A DNA stretch of 16,705 bases from Isohypsibius dastychi (taxonomy: Eukaryota > Tardigrada > Eutardigrada > Parachela > Isohypsibiidae): assembly GCA_034696485.1 (NCBI GenBank), contig JAQIWT010000654.1, positions 1 through 16,705 on the forward strand, in the 5' to 3' direction. The notes beneath the pieces were generated by a model that worked only from the letters and a program-made list of their open reading frames with translations, was not told the origin of the DNA and did not search any database. Positions 1 through 9,033 of this stretch are shown here, piece after piece; the stretch's first letter is position 1, and every line of letters starts with the position of its first letter. Made by a program: the position numbers and the translations under genes.

Positions 1-181
1 AGAATTGAGCTGACTGAGTGAAAACCAAGCAAATTCAAAAATAACCCGACTAAGGCACGTTTTCACTTCATCTTGTTATTCCAAATCAAAGAAAGATGCC
101 AACATAAAACGGATAGAAAATCTGTCACAAAAACACGCTAAGAAAGAAAGGTCATGTTGAACATTTTTAGAAAGCACAACC
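1..181 (-). other. 3' flank / 3' UTR of the permease gene
   Basis: Non-coding sequence downstream of the permease stop codon on the minus strand. I see no AATAAA on that strand in these 181 bases, so the polyadenylation site is either non-canonical or outside the window. Confidence 0.5.
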
Positions 182-3100
182 TCATCCACATCCAGCAATA
201 TAATATCGCCTCCAGGCCGGCAACGCCGCATGAGCAGCTCGCTCTTCCGCCAGAATCTCCTTCAAATTCATATCCCGTCTTCCCGTATCCAGATCCATCG
301 TCTTCGTTTTAAACAAAAAGAACCTTTTCTCATTCCCACCATGCGTCACCATAAATGGTGTTTTCTTCACCAACTTCCAAACCACATAAAATATCAGCAC
401 AATCGGCGCGGCCAAATACGCTTGGAAAAAGCTATCCGCAGTGGCTGTCTTCCCAATAGGCGCCACCGCTGTATAAAACTGCGCCAGCAGAATCAACACA
501 TTGAATATCACACCCCACCATGACCCAGTGACTCCGAATGCGGCTTTAAACGGAAGCTCTTCCAAAGTATGGCCTTGTTGTTTCCAGGCACTGCGGAACC
601 GTATGTGCGCCCAACAAATCGACAGCCAGGTGAATATTGTTGACAGACCAGAAATGGCCAGCATCCAGTTGAAAATGAGTTCATGGTCCGAGGATTCGTT
701 GATGTAAGCTAACAGTCCCAGGGCCAACGCAAGGATGATGGCGAATAACGGTCGGCCTTCTCGGTCAATATACCCAAGGAAGCGGGGTGCTTGGCCGTGT
801 TGGGCCAGTGCGCACAGCGTGCGGGATGAGCCGTAGACTGCCGAGTTGCCAACGGAGAGAACGGAGACGAGGATGACACCGTTGAAGATGGAAGGTAAGA
901 CGTCGATACCGGCATCTGTGATAGCGATGACGAAGGGTGATGCGGCCGCTCCAGAACCGTTCCCGGCGTTGAGGAGCATGGGATGGTTGAATGGTACGAT
1001 GAGGCCGACGAGAAAGAGTGTGCCGATGTAGAAGATGCAGATGCGCCAAAAAACCTGTTTGGTCGCTTTTGGGAGAGTTTTACGGGGATGAGCGGATTCG
1101 GCGGCGGCGAGACCGACCATCTCGGTTCCACCGAATGCAAAAGCGGCAGTGACGAAGACGGAGCAGAAACCTGAAACATGATCAAACATCATATAGGGTA
1201 CCGACATTCATTGCGGGAATTAGGAGAAGAGATCGCCGTCAGTAATCAAAAGCTCCTGAGAAGTAATTCATACCAAATTAGGAATAAGTCTTCAAGTTCA
1301 ATTTCGAAAAAACAGGTTCAAAATTAAATCCAAGCACGCTGACGAGTTGAGAAGTTTCCAAATTGTGCCTAAAGTCAACGGACTAAAGAATTCACCCCCC
1401 CCCCCTCCGGCGCTGCTAGATTAGCTGCAGTGACACCCACAGGGAAGAAAATGCCACGAATCTGCCTACAAATTTTACCAGAACAATCACTGTTGGACGT
1501 CTCGCGGACTTCAGTTAAATGTCTCAAACTTACATGTACCTTTGATTTCACAAAGGAGAATATTCTAGCCATAAGAAATACCACAGAACAACCTTTCAGT
1601 TCCGTTAATTCTATCTACAATTACCTTGAAAGCCGTTGTTGAATGGTCCGGGGTCGATCCAAGTCTTCACTCCATAAACTTTCCCATCCGGCGCCCCACC
1701 GCAAATAATCACAATCCCCAGGATAATGAACCCAACGACCGCCGCAATTTTGATCATCGAAAACACAAACTCCGCTTCTCCATAACCCTTCACTCCGAAA
1801 AAGTTGATAATGACTACCGAGAGCAAAAAGATGGTAATCCAGGCACTGGAACTGATCGTACTTCCCCAATAATCAATCGTGATAGCAGCAGCAGTTAGTT
1901 CCAAAGGGAGGACGACCAGCCATTGAAGTGCATAATTCCAGCCCATAGCGAACCCCCAGGCTGGGTCAATGAAGCGTCCAGCATAAACTGAGAACGAGCC
2001 AGAGACGGGATAGAGAACGGCCATCTCACCAAGTGCCATAACGACATTGAAGAGCATTGTGCCGATGAGAATGAAGCCAAGGAGCAGGGAGGCTGGACCA
2101 CCATTTGAAAGGACTCCGCCGGAACCAATAAAAAGACCGGTACCGATTGCGCCGCCCTGAAAATGAAGAAAATTGTCATCAACGCAATACTGGTATTTTA
2201 AAACCTCCGAACTTCTGAGTCCTGATTCAATCCTTTTCAGTTATTTTTTTTTATCTTGACCCCAGAGACATATCTGTCCTACTCCAATCCCCCCCCCCAC
2301 CCCTCCACCGCACAGCTGAGTGGGATGACGGTTAGGCGTCTTGTGAATTCACTGGGCTAACATGACAAGTGGATAGCCTCTTCAGACAAACAATAATCCG
2401 TTGTTTTGTGACTTTGCGAACCAGATCTTGATTTACTAGCTGACTGCTGCAGAATTTTCGGCAACTTTAACGCTAAGATTGCAAAAAGAGGTATGATTTA
2501 AAACTGGTTGATCGCTTGAACAACACGCTGCATAGATAGTTGTTCTGTTTGTCTACACCACAATGTCGATCAACATGATTGTCAGATGTTTGATTATCTC
2601 CCTAGCGATAAGCTTGTCAGTCAAATCTGTTGATCTGGCGGAGCCGTCTATCACACAAAAAGATAGTGGGACTTCTGATTCTATTTCAAATGATCTAGGA
2701 GGATCGAACGACCAGGGTTCGCCGGATTCACAAAAGTCTGGCATCGAGTTGGAACATAGTCCAGTTCCTGACAACTACGCGTCACTGACCGCTGAGGAGA
2801 AAGAACAGTTACTTGAAATGGAAGACGCGATTGCATCAGGAGAGAGATGCCCATTCGGATTCGGATAGTTCGATAGATATTCAGTTCTACGCTCGTTCTA
2901 CGGATTTTTGGAAATTCATTCTCGGACAATAAAGAATGAGACGACTCACAGGAAATTCATGGTTTATGTAATCGAATATCAAGCTCGAATGTCGTTTGTC
3001 TTCTTCGTAAACCTGATACAAGGTAACATGTCAGACACTGTTGGCTTTTTTGTGATCGTTACATACAGCTGAGGCCCTGACTTCCAAAAGAGATTACAAA

Positions 3101-4602
3101 ATCTTAAGTTTTTGTTTCTTTCTGAAAGTGTGACATATCAATCAAGCGCCACAATATTGGAAAGGTCACCATTCTGTCACTAGTCCTTCTCGTGCGTTCG
3201 AGAAATCGATGAAGAACTTCCTGTGCATCGGACATTAAGATGCCAAACTACTGAGTGAGAGCTTCATTATCGGTATTCCCAAAGCGGGATGTATTGCTTA
3301 GGCTCATAAACCCAAAAAACAACCACGAAGCGACAAGAACTCTTCATTATGATTCTTGCGTCAGCCAATCAAGTTGGGGTTGAGTCAAAAATAAGTAGTC
3401 CTTAACTTCTGTTTGTCTACAAAGGTCAAAGCAATGAGAATATCTTCGTCACTTTGTAAGAATCTACTCAAGCTATCGTAGAAGAACTTCAGAATTCACG
3501 AGGCCCAAACTGGAATCTGAAACGTTTTCAAACTTTTTCAAATGGATGTTACTGATAAAGATAAATGAACTGAATCTCTGAGTTAATTCTTAAACCACGA
3601 AGGTTAGCTAAATAATAACACATGGCATACATAAGGTTCACTTACAAAAGCAATCATCTGCATATGTCGATTCTTTAACGTCCGTTTTAATCCTTCCTCC
3701 AATCCGGGTGCCGGTGCATCCACTTCATTCGGGTCGTCATGTCGATGTTCCTTCTCCAACTTTAATATTTGCTTCCTCTCCATCGGCTTGAACGAATCGA
3801 TGTATCTTTTCCAAAACGGATCCCTTGCCGGCTTGATCTAACAATCAGAAATTCCCAAATCATCATTTGAAAAGCGACGAGAAATCAAGACGTCAAGTAT
3901 CAATCAAGAAATATAACCCATTGTAGCAATCAAAAATAGTTTCTCGATCGATTTCCCAATCAAACATTGAAACATCGAATATAATAACATAATCATATTG
4001 GAATGAATATTTCCATTGAAAATTTGAGTTTGAATCAGAACACAACGAAATATATTTTGTTGAAATAATAACATTTCAATTAACAAATGGTAAATGTTAC
4101 CTACCATTCCAGATGTCTCAAAAAAATCAAAATTGAAAAGTAGTGCACCGGCTCAATTGACGAGATTGACGGTAGATGAAATAAACGCGGCAAAATAATC
4201 AAATATTTCCAAATATGTGAACCAAATGCAAATTCATTCAAAATATGTTACTGAGACCCCCGATATCAAAAATCTCACTCGCAATCCAATTGCCGTAAAA
4301 TCCAATGAAAAAGGATCGACATTAATCTTGTTAAACAATTAGTCATCCAGCAATAAATTATAAAGAATAGAGAAAATTCTGAAATCGAAATTGTAAATCT
4401 AAAACCAATCAAAACGTGCAAGAATTTTTTCATCAACATCACATAAACTGAAGCCAAAATGACTTACATTATTGGCTTCATATTCCGCGAGCTTGGCGCT
4501 TGACCTCGACTCCTGGAGGTCCTCCATATTCAAATCGACATTGGAGTCCATTTCACCACGTCGATGAATCGTGAAGGCCACTCCATTCGGATCCTTCGCC
4601 AT
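182..4602 (-). CDS. Fungal-type (YAT family) amino-acid permease, 4 coding exons, 615 aa
   Basis: Predicted plasma-membrane amino-acid/proton symporter of the APC superfamily (AA_permease). Coding exons on the minus strand are 4602-4468, 3837-3646, 2156-1625 and 1170-182, joined in phases 0, 0 and 1; the sum is 1,848 nt with one clean frame. Introns are 630, 1,489 and 454 nt, all GT-AG. Residues 1-109 form a charged cytoplasmic N-terminus ending in a juxtamembrane segment (LKRTLKNRHMQMIAF). TM1 carries the family signature GGAIGTGLF at 110-118. TM3 has ALGEMAVLYPVSGSF, followed by DPAWGFAMGWNYALQWLVVLPLE. Exon 4 opens with GFCSVFVTAAFAFGGTE and contains the remaining TM segments. The tail LPAWRRYYIAGCG resembles the Cys-ending C-terminus of fungal general permeases. 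Length is normal for the family. The start was chosen as the first ATG after a splice acceptor 2 nt upstream, with no earlier in-frame ATG in the exon. YAT permeases are known from fungi and bacteria and are not a standard animal family, so I infer horizontal transfer. Substrate range cannot be read from sequence. Confidence 0.93.
1395..1405. repeat. Poly-C tract (11 C) in permease intron
   Basis: Homopolymer run of C on the plus strand within the 454-nt last coding intron (1171-1624) of the permease; it is a G run in the pre-mRNA. Confidence 0.9.
2289..2298. repeat. Poly-C tract (10 C, then ACCCCTCC) in permease intron
   Basis: C homopolymer in the 1,489-nt permease intron, about 265 nt upstream of the nested gene's start codon. 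Confidence 0.9.
2497..2503 (+). promoter_or_regulatory. TATA-like box of the nested small gene
   Basis: TTTAAAA lies 60-66 nt upstream of the ATG at 2563, leaving room for a short 5' UTR starting near 2527-2535. It is a plausible core promoter inside the intron of the opposite-strand permease, but this rests only on the motif and its spacing. Confidence 0.3.
2563..2868 (+). CDS. Nested single-exon gene: small secreted peptide/protein, 101 aa, unknown family
   Basis: I do not recognise this protein. It begins with a convincing signal peptide (residues 1 to about 22-26: MSINMIVRC, then a LIISLAISLSV hydrophobic core). The mature part is about 75 residues, acidic and rich in Ser, Asp, Gln and Gly, then a helix-prone Glu-rich stretch (LTAEEKEQLLEMEDAI), ending GERCPFGFG. 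The mature form has a single Cys (residue 96). It lies wholly within the permease intron 2157-3645 but on the opposite strand, so it needs its own promoter. An AATAAA follows the stop by 60 nt, which supports a real transcription unit rather than a chance frame. A peptide precursor or a small extracellular protein are both possible. No dibasic cleavage sites are present, which argues against a classical multi-peptide neuropeptide precursor. Confidence 0.6.
   Translation: MSINMIVRCLIISLAISLSVKSVDLAEPSITQKDSGTSDSISNDLGGSNDQGSPDSQKSGIELEHSPVPDNYASLTAEEKEQLLEMEDAIASGERCPFGFG
2928..2933 (+). terminator. Polyadenylation signal AATAAA of the nested gene
   Basis: Canonical AATAAA, 60 nt after the TAG at 2866-2868 and on the same strand as the 101-aa frame. 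It would end a transcript of roughly 420 nt. Confidence 0.55.
2934..3645. other. Rest of permease intron, no gene seen
   Basis: About 700 bases between the nested gene's poly(A) signal and the permease exon 3837-3646. No convincing reading frame, RNA gene or repeat on either strand. The far end is the permease splice donor (CTTTT|gtaagtg on the minus strand). Confidence 0.6.
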
Positions 4603-4604
4603 TT

Positions 4605-4690
4605 CTGAATTAAATAATAAAAAAACTCGGTGAAGAAGTCAAGAATAAAGTTGCCAAATCGACTGTAAATATTTTCACAAGCCACTTACT
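4605..4690 (-). other. 5' UTR intron of the permease gene with end of a non-coding first exon
   Basis: Reading the minus strand, a strong donor (TTGA|gtaagtgg) ends an upstream exon at 4690. An acceptor (taattcag) ends at 4605, only 2 nt before the permease ATG. The implied intron is 85 nt (4689-4605). The good donor match favours an ordinary cis-spliced leader exon over trans-splicing, but the 5' end of that exon is not defined. Confidence 0.55.
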
Positions 4691-5728
4691 CAACAGGTGC
4701 GCCGACGATTTGTGATCTGATGAGCAAGCGGTTCTTGAAATTAAACAATCAACAAATATTCAGATGGACTGTTCTGTTACTGTACCTTCGATTTTTTGGA
4801 AACCAAGAAAGTCAAGCTGACGAAAGATTACTGATCATTTGAAGAAAGCATTGTTTTGGTTTGTAAGCATACTGGGCTGATTGACCAGGATGTCGCTTAG
4901 GGCACTCATTTCATTCAACGTTTCAAAGTTGCGTACTTTTCGGTGAAAAGAGCAGGTTGGGCGTTTTTATTCACGATCGGTTTTTTTTTCTGTAATGTGT
5001 GCTGTGATGCGTGGTTTATTATGGCTATAATAAAACAAGCGTAATCTGATGTGTGAAATTTGACGAGTTTATTGTGTTTTGTTTTGTAACGCGACAACAA
5101 GGTAACTTCATGCGAGAAGAAAGTGAGTTGTGAGTGAAAATCAAAAAGTTGTGAATTCAGCAATAATGCCGAAAACGACAGAAATCTTTGATTCGTCAAT
5201 TTTTTGATGGGAAACGAGCTGGTCAGCGAAATCGCCGAGGGGTGTCTGATAATAAAACACACTAAAATTAGAGGGTAGAAATCGGCTTATTTGTATAAAA
5301 CCGGATATTTCGAACGGCTGAAATTCCCAATTTCGGCTTGCAAAAAATCAGATCAGAAAAATTCTTAATTATTCCTGATTACGTATTTAACTGAGTAGGA
5401 ATCAGCAGTAAGGGTTACTTGAACGCCTCAGATTTCTGCATATTTATTAGATTCGAGTTCAAATCACCTTTTGCTATTTTTGATTTTGAAACGGTCATCC
5501 AATATATCAAAAATGACCCCATCAAAGGGATTCATCATAATTTATTTATCAGAACAGCTTCAAGTGAAGATCGAATTCAGGGAGTTCAATAAAAGTTCTG
5601 ATCACAATGACATTTGTTTCAAAACCGGGAGGGAAGATCATACAAAAACAAGTTTCGCTTATGCGAATGGAAGTACAAATATAAGTATTTGATCTCATTT
5701 ACAAATTAGAAAAGTGAATTTTGTATTT
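4691..5728. other. Intergenic region: permease promoter side and phosphatase 3' end
   Basis: AT-rich sequence between two minus-strand genes. The left part should hold the permease 5' UTR exon and promoter; I see no TATA box I would defend. The right part is the phosphatase 3' UTR. The open frames present (for example minus 5262-4915, plus 5471-5692) have low-complexity AT-driven composition and no recognisable domain. Confidence 0.6.
5541..5546 (-). terminator. Candidate polyadenylation signal of the acid phosphatase gene
   Basis: TTTATT on the plus strand reads AATAAA on the minus strand, about 183 nt after the phosphatase stop codon. A second copy lies at 5443-5448. Either could be used. 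Confidence 0.4.
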
Positions 5729-8700
5729 CTAGACTGCCTCATCCAGGTCAGTTTCATTTAGCCTGGAATACGAAACTGACCCATTTCCGGTTGTTGCCGT
5801 CGATTTTGATTCCGCTGCAACTGACTTCCGCCGGTAACATCCAAGAGCGATTGTTGTTAAAATAATCACCAGAATGATTATTACTAATCCCACTTCAATA
5901 TCCGGCACTGAAAATAAAATGTCATTAAAAATGGACGTGAGAAATAAAACTCAACTTCTGAATGTAATTAAACGACACAAACCGAACTCGGTTTATACGA
6001 TAGTAATACAATCATAGAGAAACGGTGGAATATTGAGGGACAAATGCAAAATTAATAAATATTTTGAATGTTCAAAACGATAATATTTTTGGTTATCAAT
6101 TTCGATACTCGGAGGATTCGCGTTGTGCCATTTATTTCACACAATTAATTTTTACTTGTTATTTTCGTGCTTTGTTTCTTTGCTTGTTCAAAGTTGCTTC
6201 TCAGTTTTGGTTCTTCACTGAGATGATTTCTTGCAATTTCAGACTGTTTTTTCGTGCGACTTGCTCACCATCAACGGAATCCATGAAATTGGGGCCTTGA
6301 CATTCTTTTTCGATATCATCGACGACGAAATCTTTGGTCACTTTCTCGAACTTGTCAAACGGGCAGGAATAATCGCAAGCTGGGTGTTTGAGCACAGTTG
6401 GTTCCAGAGTGGGAATCTGCGCTGGACTGAAAAGAACAGTTCATTCATAAATATGAAACAATTGAAAAACACATTTCGTGAACATTCAAAAAACAACCAG
6501 TTTGTCTTTTCTTATTTTCGCTTCAATCATTTTTTTGATAAGTCTGCAAAATTTGGAAAAGTATAAAATGAAAGGAAATGACAGCGTTTTCGCTTATCAT
6601 AAATATTTGATATTATGATAATTTATATTGTGATGCAAAAAAGCAAAAAAATCTTCATGAAAAAATTCAGTTCGTTATTTTGGCGAAAGACGGCATTTAT
6701 GTCAACAAATAAATGGTAAGAAAGAACTTATGTTCCACGCCTTTATTTACATATCACTGTTTCCAATAAACAAATTTACTAACATTGTTTCAACATAAAC
6801 ATCCAAGTATTAAACTCAAATCCATCTCTCCTACAAAGTGTCCACTTACTCATCCTTAAACGATATCCGGACAGAGTTATTTTGGAACAACTCGATGATG
6901 AGCACCGACTGCAAAAATCAAACCGGAAGCGATTAATCAAATGTGGCAACCGGTACATCAGTTATAACTGTTTCTAAAAAAGTACGAACCGCGTATTTGG
7001 GAATTCCGATTCCAATGAACGGAACTGTGTCGTTATAATCATATAGCTGTAGCGCCGCCAACATCCCAGAAATGCTTGTGTCATGCTAAGAACATCAAAA
7101 ACAATTATAAAAAAACGCACATTTAAATACATAAAATAGATAAATTGGCAAATACTTAATTTTATGTAATTATTATCCTGAAAATGTACGTATTAATATT
7201 GATCCAACCATTAAAAAGAGAATTTCAAATCAAACGGAGGAAATCACTATAGGAAATCACTATAGTCGCCCGGAGAGTCCCGGTTTTATTATGGCGGTTC
7301 TCATCAGTTCAAATTACAACCGCTCGTTTTTCTAAAAATAAAAAGCTTCGAAACACGTGACTGTTTTTTTTCACTTCTGTTTATTTGTAAAAACGACTTA
7401 CCCCGGAGTAAATAAACATTTTAATCTGTTCTTCTCCCGGAGCGCTCTTATTCAAAACCGAATTCCTCATCCGGTTCTCAATAAGAGCCAATAAATTTCC
7501 TCCAGCCAATCTGGCTCGCTGTCGATCGCCATTTGCTCCGGCATGTAAATGAAACAATACTCCCGATAAATAATTCAATTTCTCGAAAACAGTTTCATTC
7601 ATCCACGCCGGAAGTGCGTAGTCGTTGGAATGCTGACAAAAAACGACGTCCCGCACATGATCCACAACTTCCCATGCACTCCGCTTATCTGGACCGGATT
7701 CACCGCTTTGATTGACCACAAAATCAAACAAAGCCTGCAAGTAAAAAAACAAGATTTGTTGAAAGGAAATAAATTTGCAAATTGTTTTTTTTATCGTTAT
7801 TTCAATTCTACAAAATCATTCTAGGGATCAAAACTTAAACTTTATTTTTCCATCATTTTTGCTTTTGTTATTAGATTCTTGACTCCGAAAATATTGAAAA
7901 CAAGATTTTTGATCCTCCCCCCCCCCCCCCTCGATTTTTTGCCACATTTCTTACGCGATTTTCTTTGTAGAGCTTGTTGGCTTCCGGCAGTTTCCAGGTC
8001 TCGTTTAAGAGCTGTTGCCACATTGGACATGGAGCCTGTTTACTGAGCAAATTCTCCGTTTCCCAGGGAACTGTATGGATGGAGACGGGACGCCATATCT
8101 TCCCCAAATAATCATCCCAAACAACCGACGGATCCGACGGCGGAAACATCCCCGCTGAAAATGCCGAAGCACTTTGCAGAGACCGGTCTTGGTCACTTGA
8201 GCGAATATACACCTAAATTAAAAGACAAACATAATTAAGGAATATTCCCAAAAAAAATGATTTCTAGATTTTTGTACTTTTCTTGGAAAAAACACACGAA
8301 CTACCGAACTCCATTACAAGTCGGAAAAAATACTAAGATACTTTTTGAATAAAGGATTCGGATTGAATTCGAGTGTTAACTCACTTGGTTAGGTCCCTGA
8401 GTCGAGTCCAGAAAGTTATAATATCTCAACCGGAAGAAGTGTCCAAGTTCGAAATGCTGCTTCATTCCCGTCTTCGTCAATCGCCCCAATCCATTTTTCC
8501 AGATCTTCTCACCATATGCATCTGATTTATATGTGTGGAGTGGAGCTCTATCACCATGTCGAAAGACCTGGAAGCCACAGCAACCAAGTCGACAAAGATT
8601 CAGACAAAAAAATATGGAAAAAAAGACACTAACGATTTGGACGAGTTTGAGGTCCTGAACAACCTCCACCACAGCAGAGACGATTTTGAAGATCAAGCAG

Positions 8701-8738
8701 GAAAATATGGCTTGTAGAATGGGAATGTGGAAGTTCAT
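5729..8738 (-). CDS. Lysosomal-type histidine acid phosphatase, 8 exons, 456 aa, type I membrane protein
   Basis: Phosphomonoesterase of the histidine acid phosphatase family (ACP2/prostatic type), acting in the lysosome or cell-surface lumen through a phosphohistidine intermediate. Exons on the minus strand: 8738-8634, 8567-8385, 8212-7955, 7734-7402, 7085-6990, 6908-6850, 6426-6269, 5907-5729, total 1,371 nt in one frame. Signal peptide is residues 1 to about 22. The catalytic motif RHGDRAP is at 38-44 (H39 nucleophile), the second phosphate-binding Arg is in YIRSSDQDR (98-106), and the proton donor pair HD is at 294-295. Sequons include N190, N228 and N166. The region at 350-385 (CDYSCPFDKF) matches the family's disulfide-rich end. 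TM is about 403-421, followed by YRRK and a cytoplasmic tail with YSRL (444-447), a YxxPhi sorting signal. The start at 8738 has G at -3; an in-frame ATG at 8789 has a weaker context. Two donors are less common (gttagt, gttcgt), but phase and family similarity fix them. Confidence 0.93.
7239..7264. repeat. Perfect tandem duplication, 2 x 13 bp, in phosphatase intron
   Basis: GGAAATCACTATA occurs twice with no gap, inside the 316-nt intron 7086-7401. Likely a replication-slippage product; no function is suggested. Confidence 0.9.
7917..7930. repeat. Poly-C tract (14 C) in phosphatase intron
   Basis: C homopolymer on the plus strand in the 220-nt intron 7735-7954, 25 nt from the splice donor of phosphatase exon 3; it is G14 in the pre-mRNA. 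Confidence 0.9.
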
Positions 8739-8790
8739 CGCAGAATTCCTTGGAGATGAAAAATAAAGCTGCAATAATTGGAAAATCATT

Positions 8791-8796
8791 CACGTG
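8791..8796. promoter_or_regulatory. E-box CACGTG upstream of acid phosphatase (CLEAR-like)
   Basis: A palindromic CACGTG sits 53 nt before the phosphatase ATG, in the context TTCACGTGGC. This matches 8 of 10 positions of the CLEAR element bound by TFEB/HLH-30-type factors, which control lysosomal genes in animals. Whether it lies in the promoter or in the 5' UTR is unknown because the transcription start is not mapped. Confidence 0.35.
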
Positions 8797-9020
8797 GCCA
8801 ATTCTGGACAGCAGATCATTTTCGACTGAAAGCTCGATGGTTCGAGATGTGGAGTAGATCGATGAAGTGTCAGAAAATATTGCAGCTGGACAATTGGTCC
8901 GAGAAGTGCAGATGACGGAGACGGACAGAAGAGTGGAAGAAGAGCTTTTGGAAACAAAATATTTTGTTGTTCGAGTTTGTTTTGGTTGAACATTGGCGTG
9001 TGTACTTGGTCACTGCTCCT

Positions 9021-9033
9021 CCCCCCCCCCCCC
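9021..9033. repeat. Poly-C tract (13 C), intergenic
   Basis: C homopolymer about 285 nt upstream of the phosphatase ATG, on the same strand (plus) as the other C runs in the window. Confidence 0.9.

Noticed and set aside
4915-5262. Minus-strand 115-codon open frame upstream of the permease.
   Set aside because: No domain, signal peptide or splice context; it lies where the permease leader/promoter should be and has low-complexity AT-driven composition.
5471-5692. Plus-strand 73-codon open frame downstream of the phosphatase.
   Set aside because: Antisense to the expected phosphatase 3' UTR, with no family resemblance and no supporting signals.
7239-7264. TCACTATAGG shared with the 3' half of the phage T7 promoter (vector or adapter trace).
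   Set aside because: Only 10 bases match, the upstream promoter half is absent, and it lies in a consistent intron; chance is the simpler reading.
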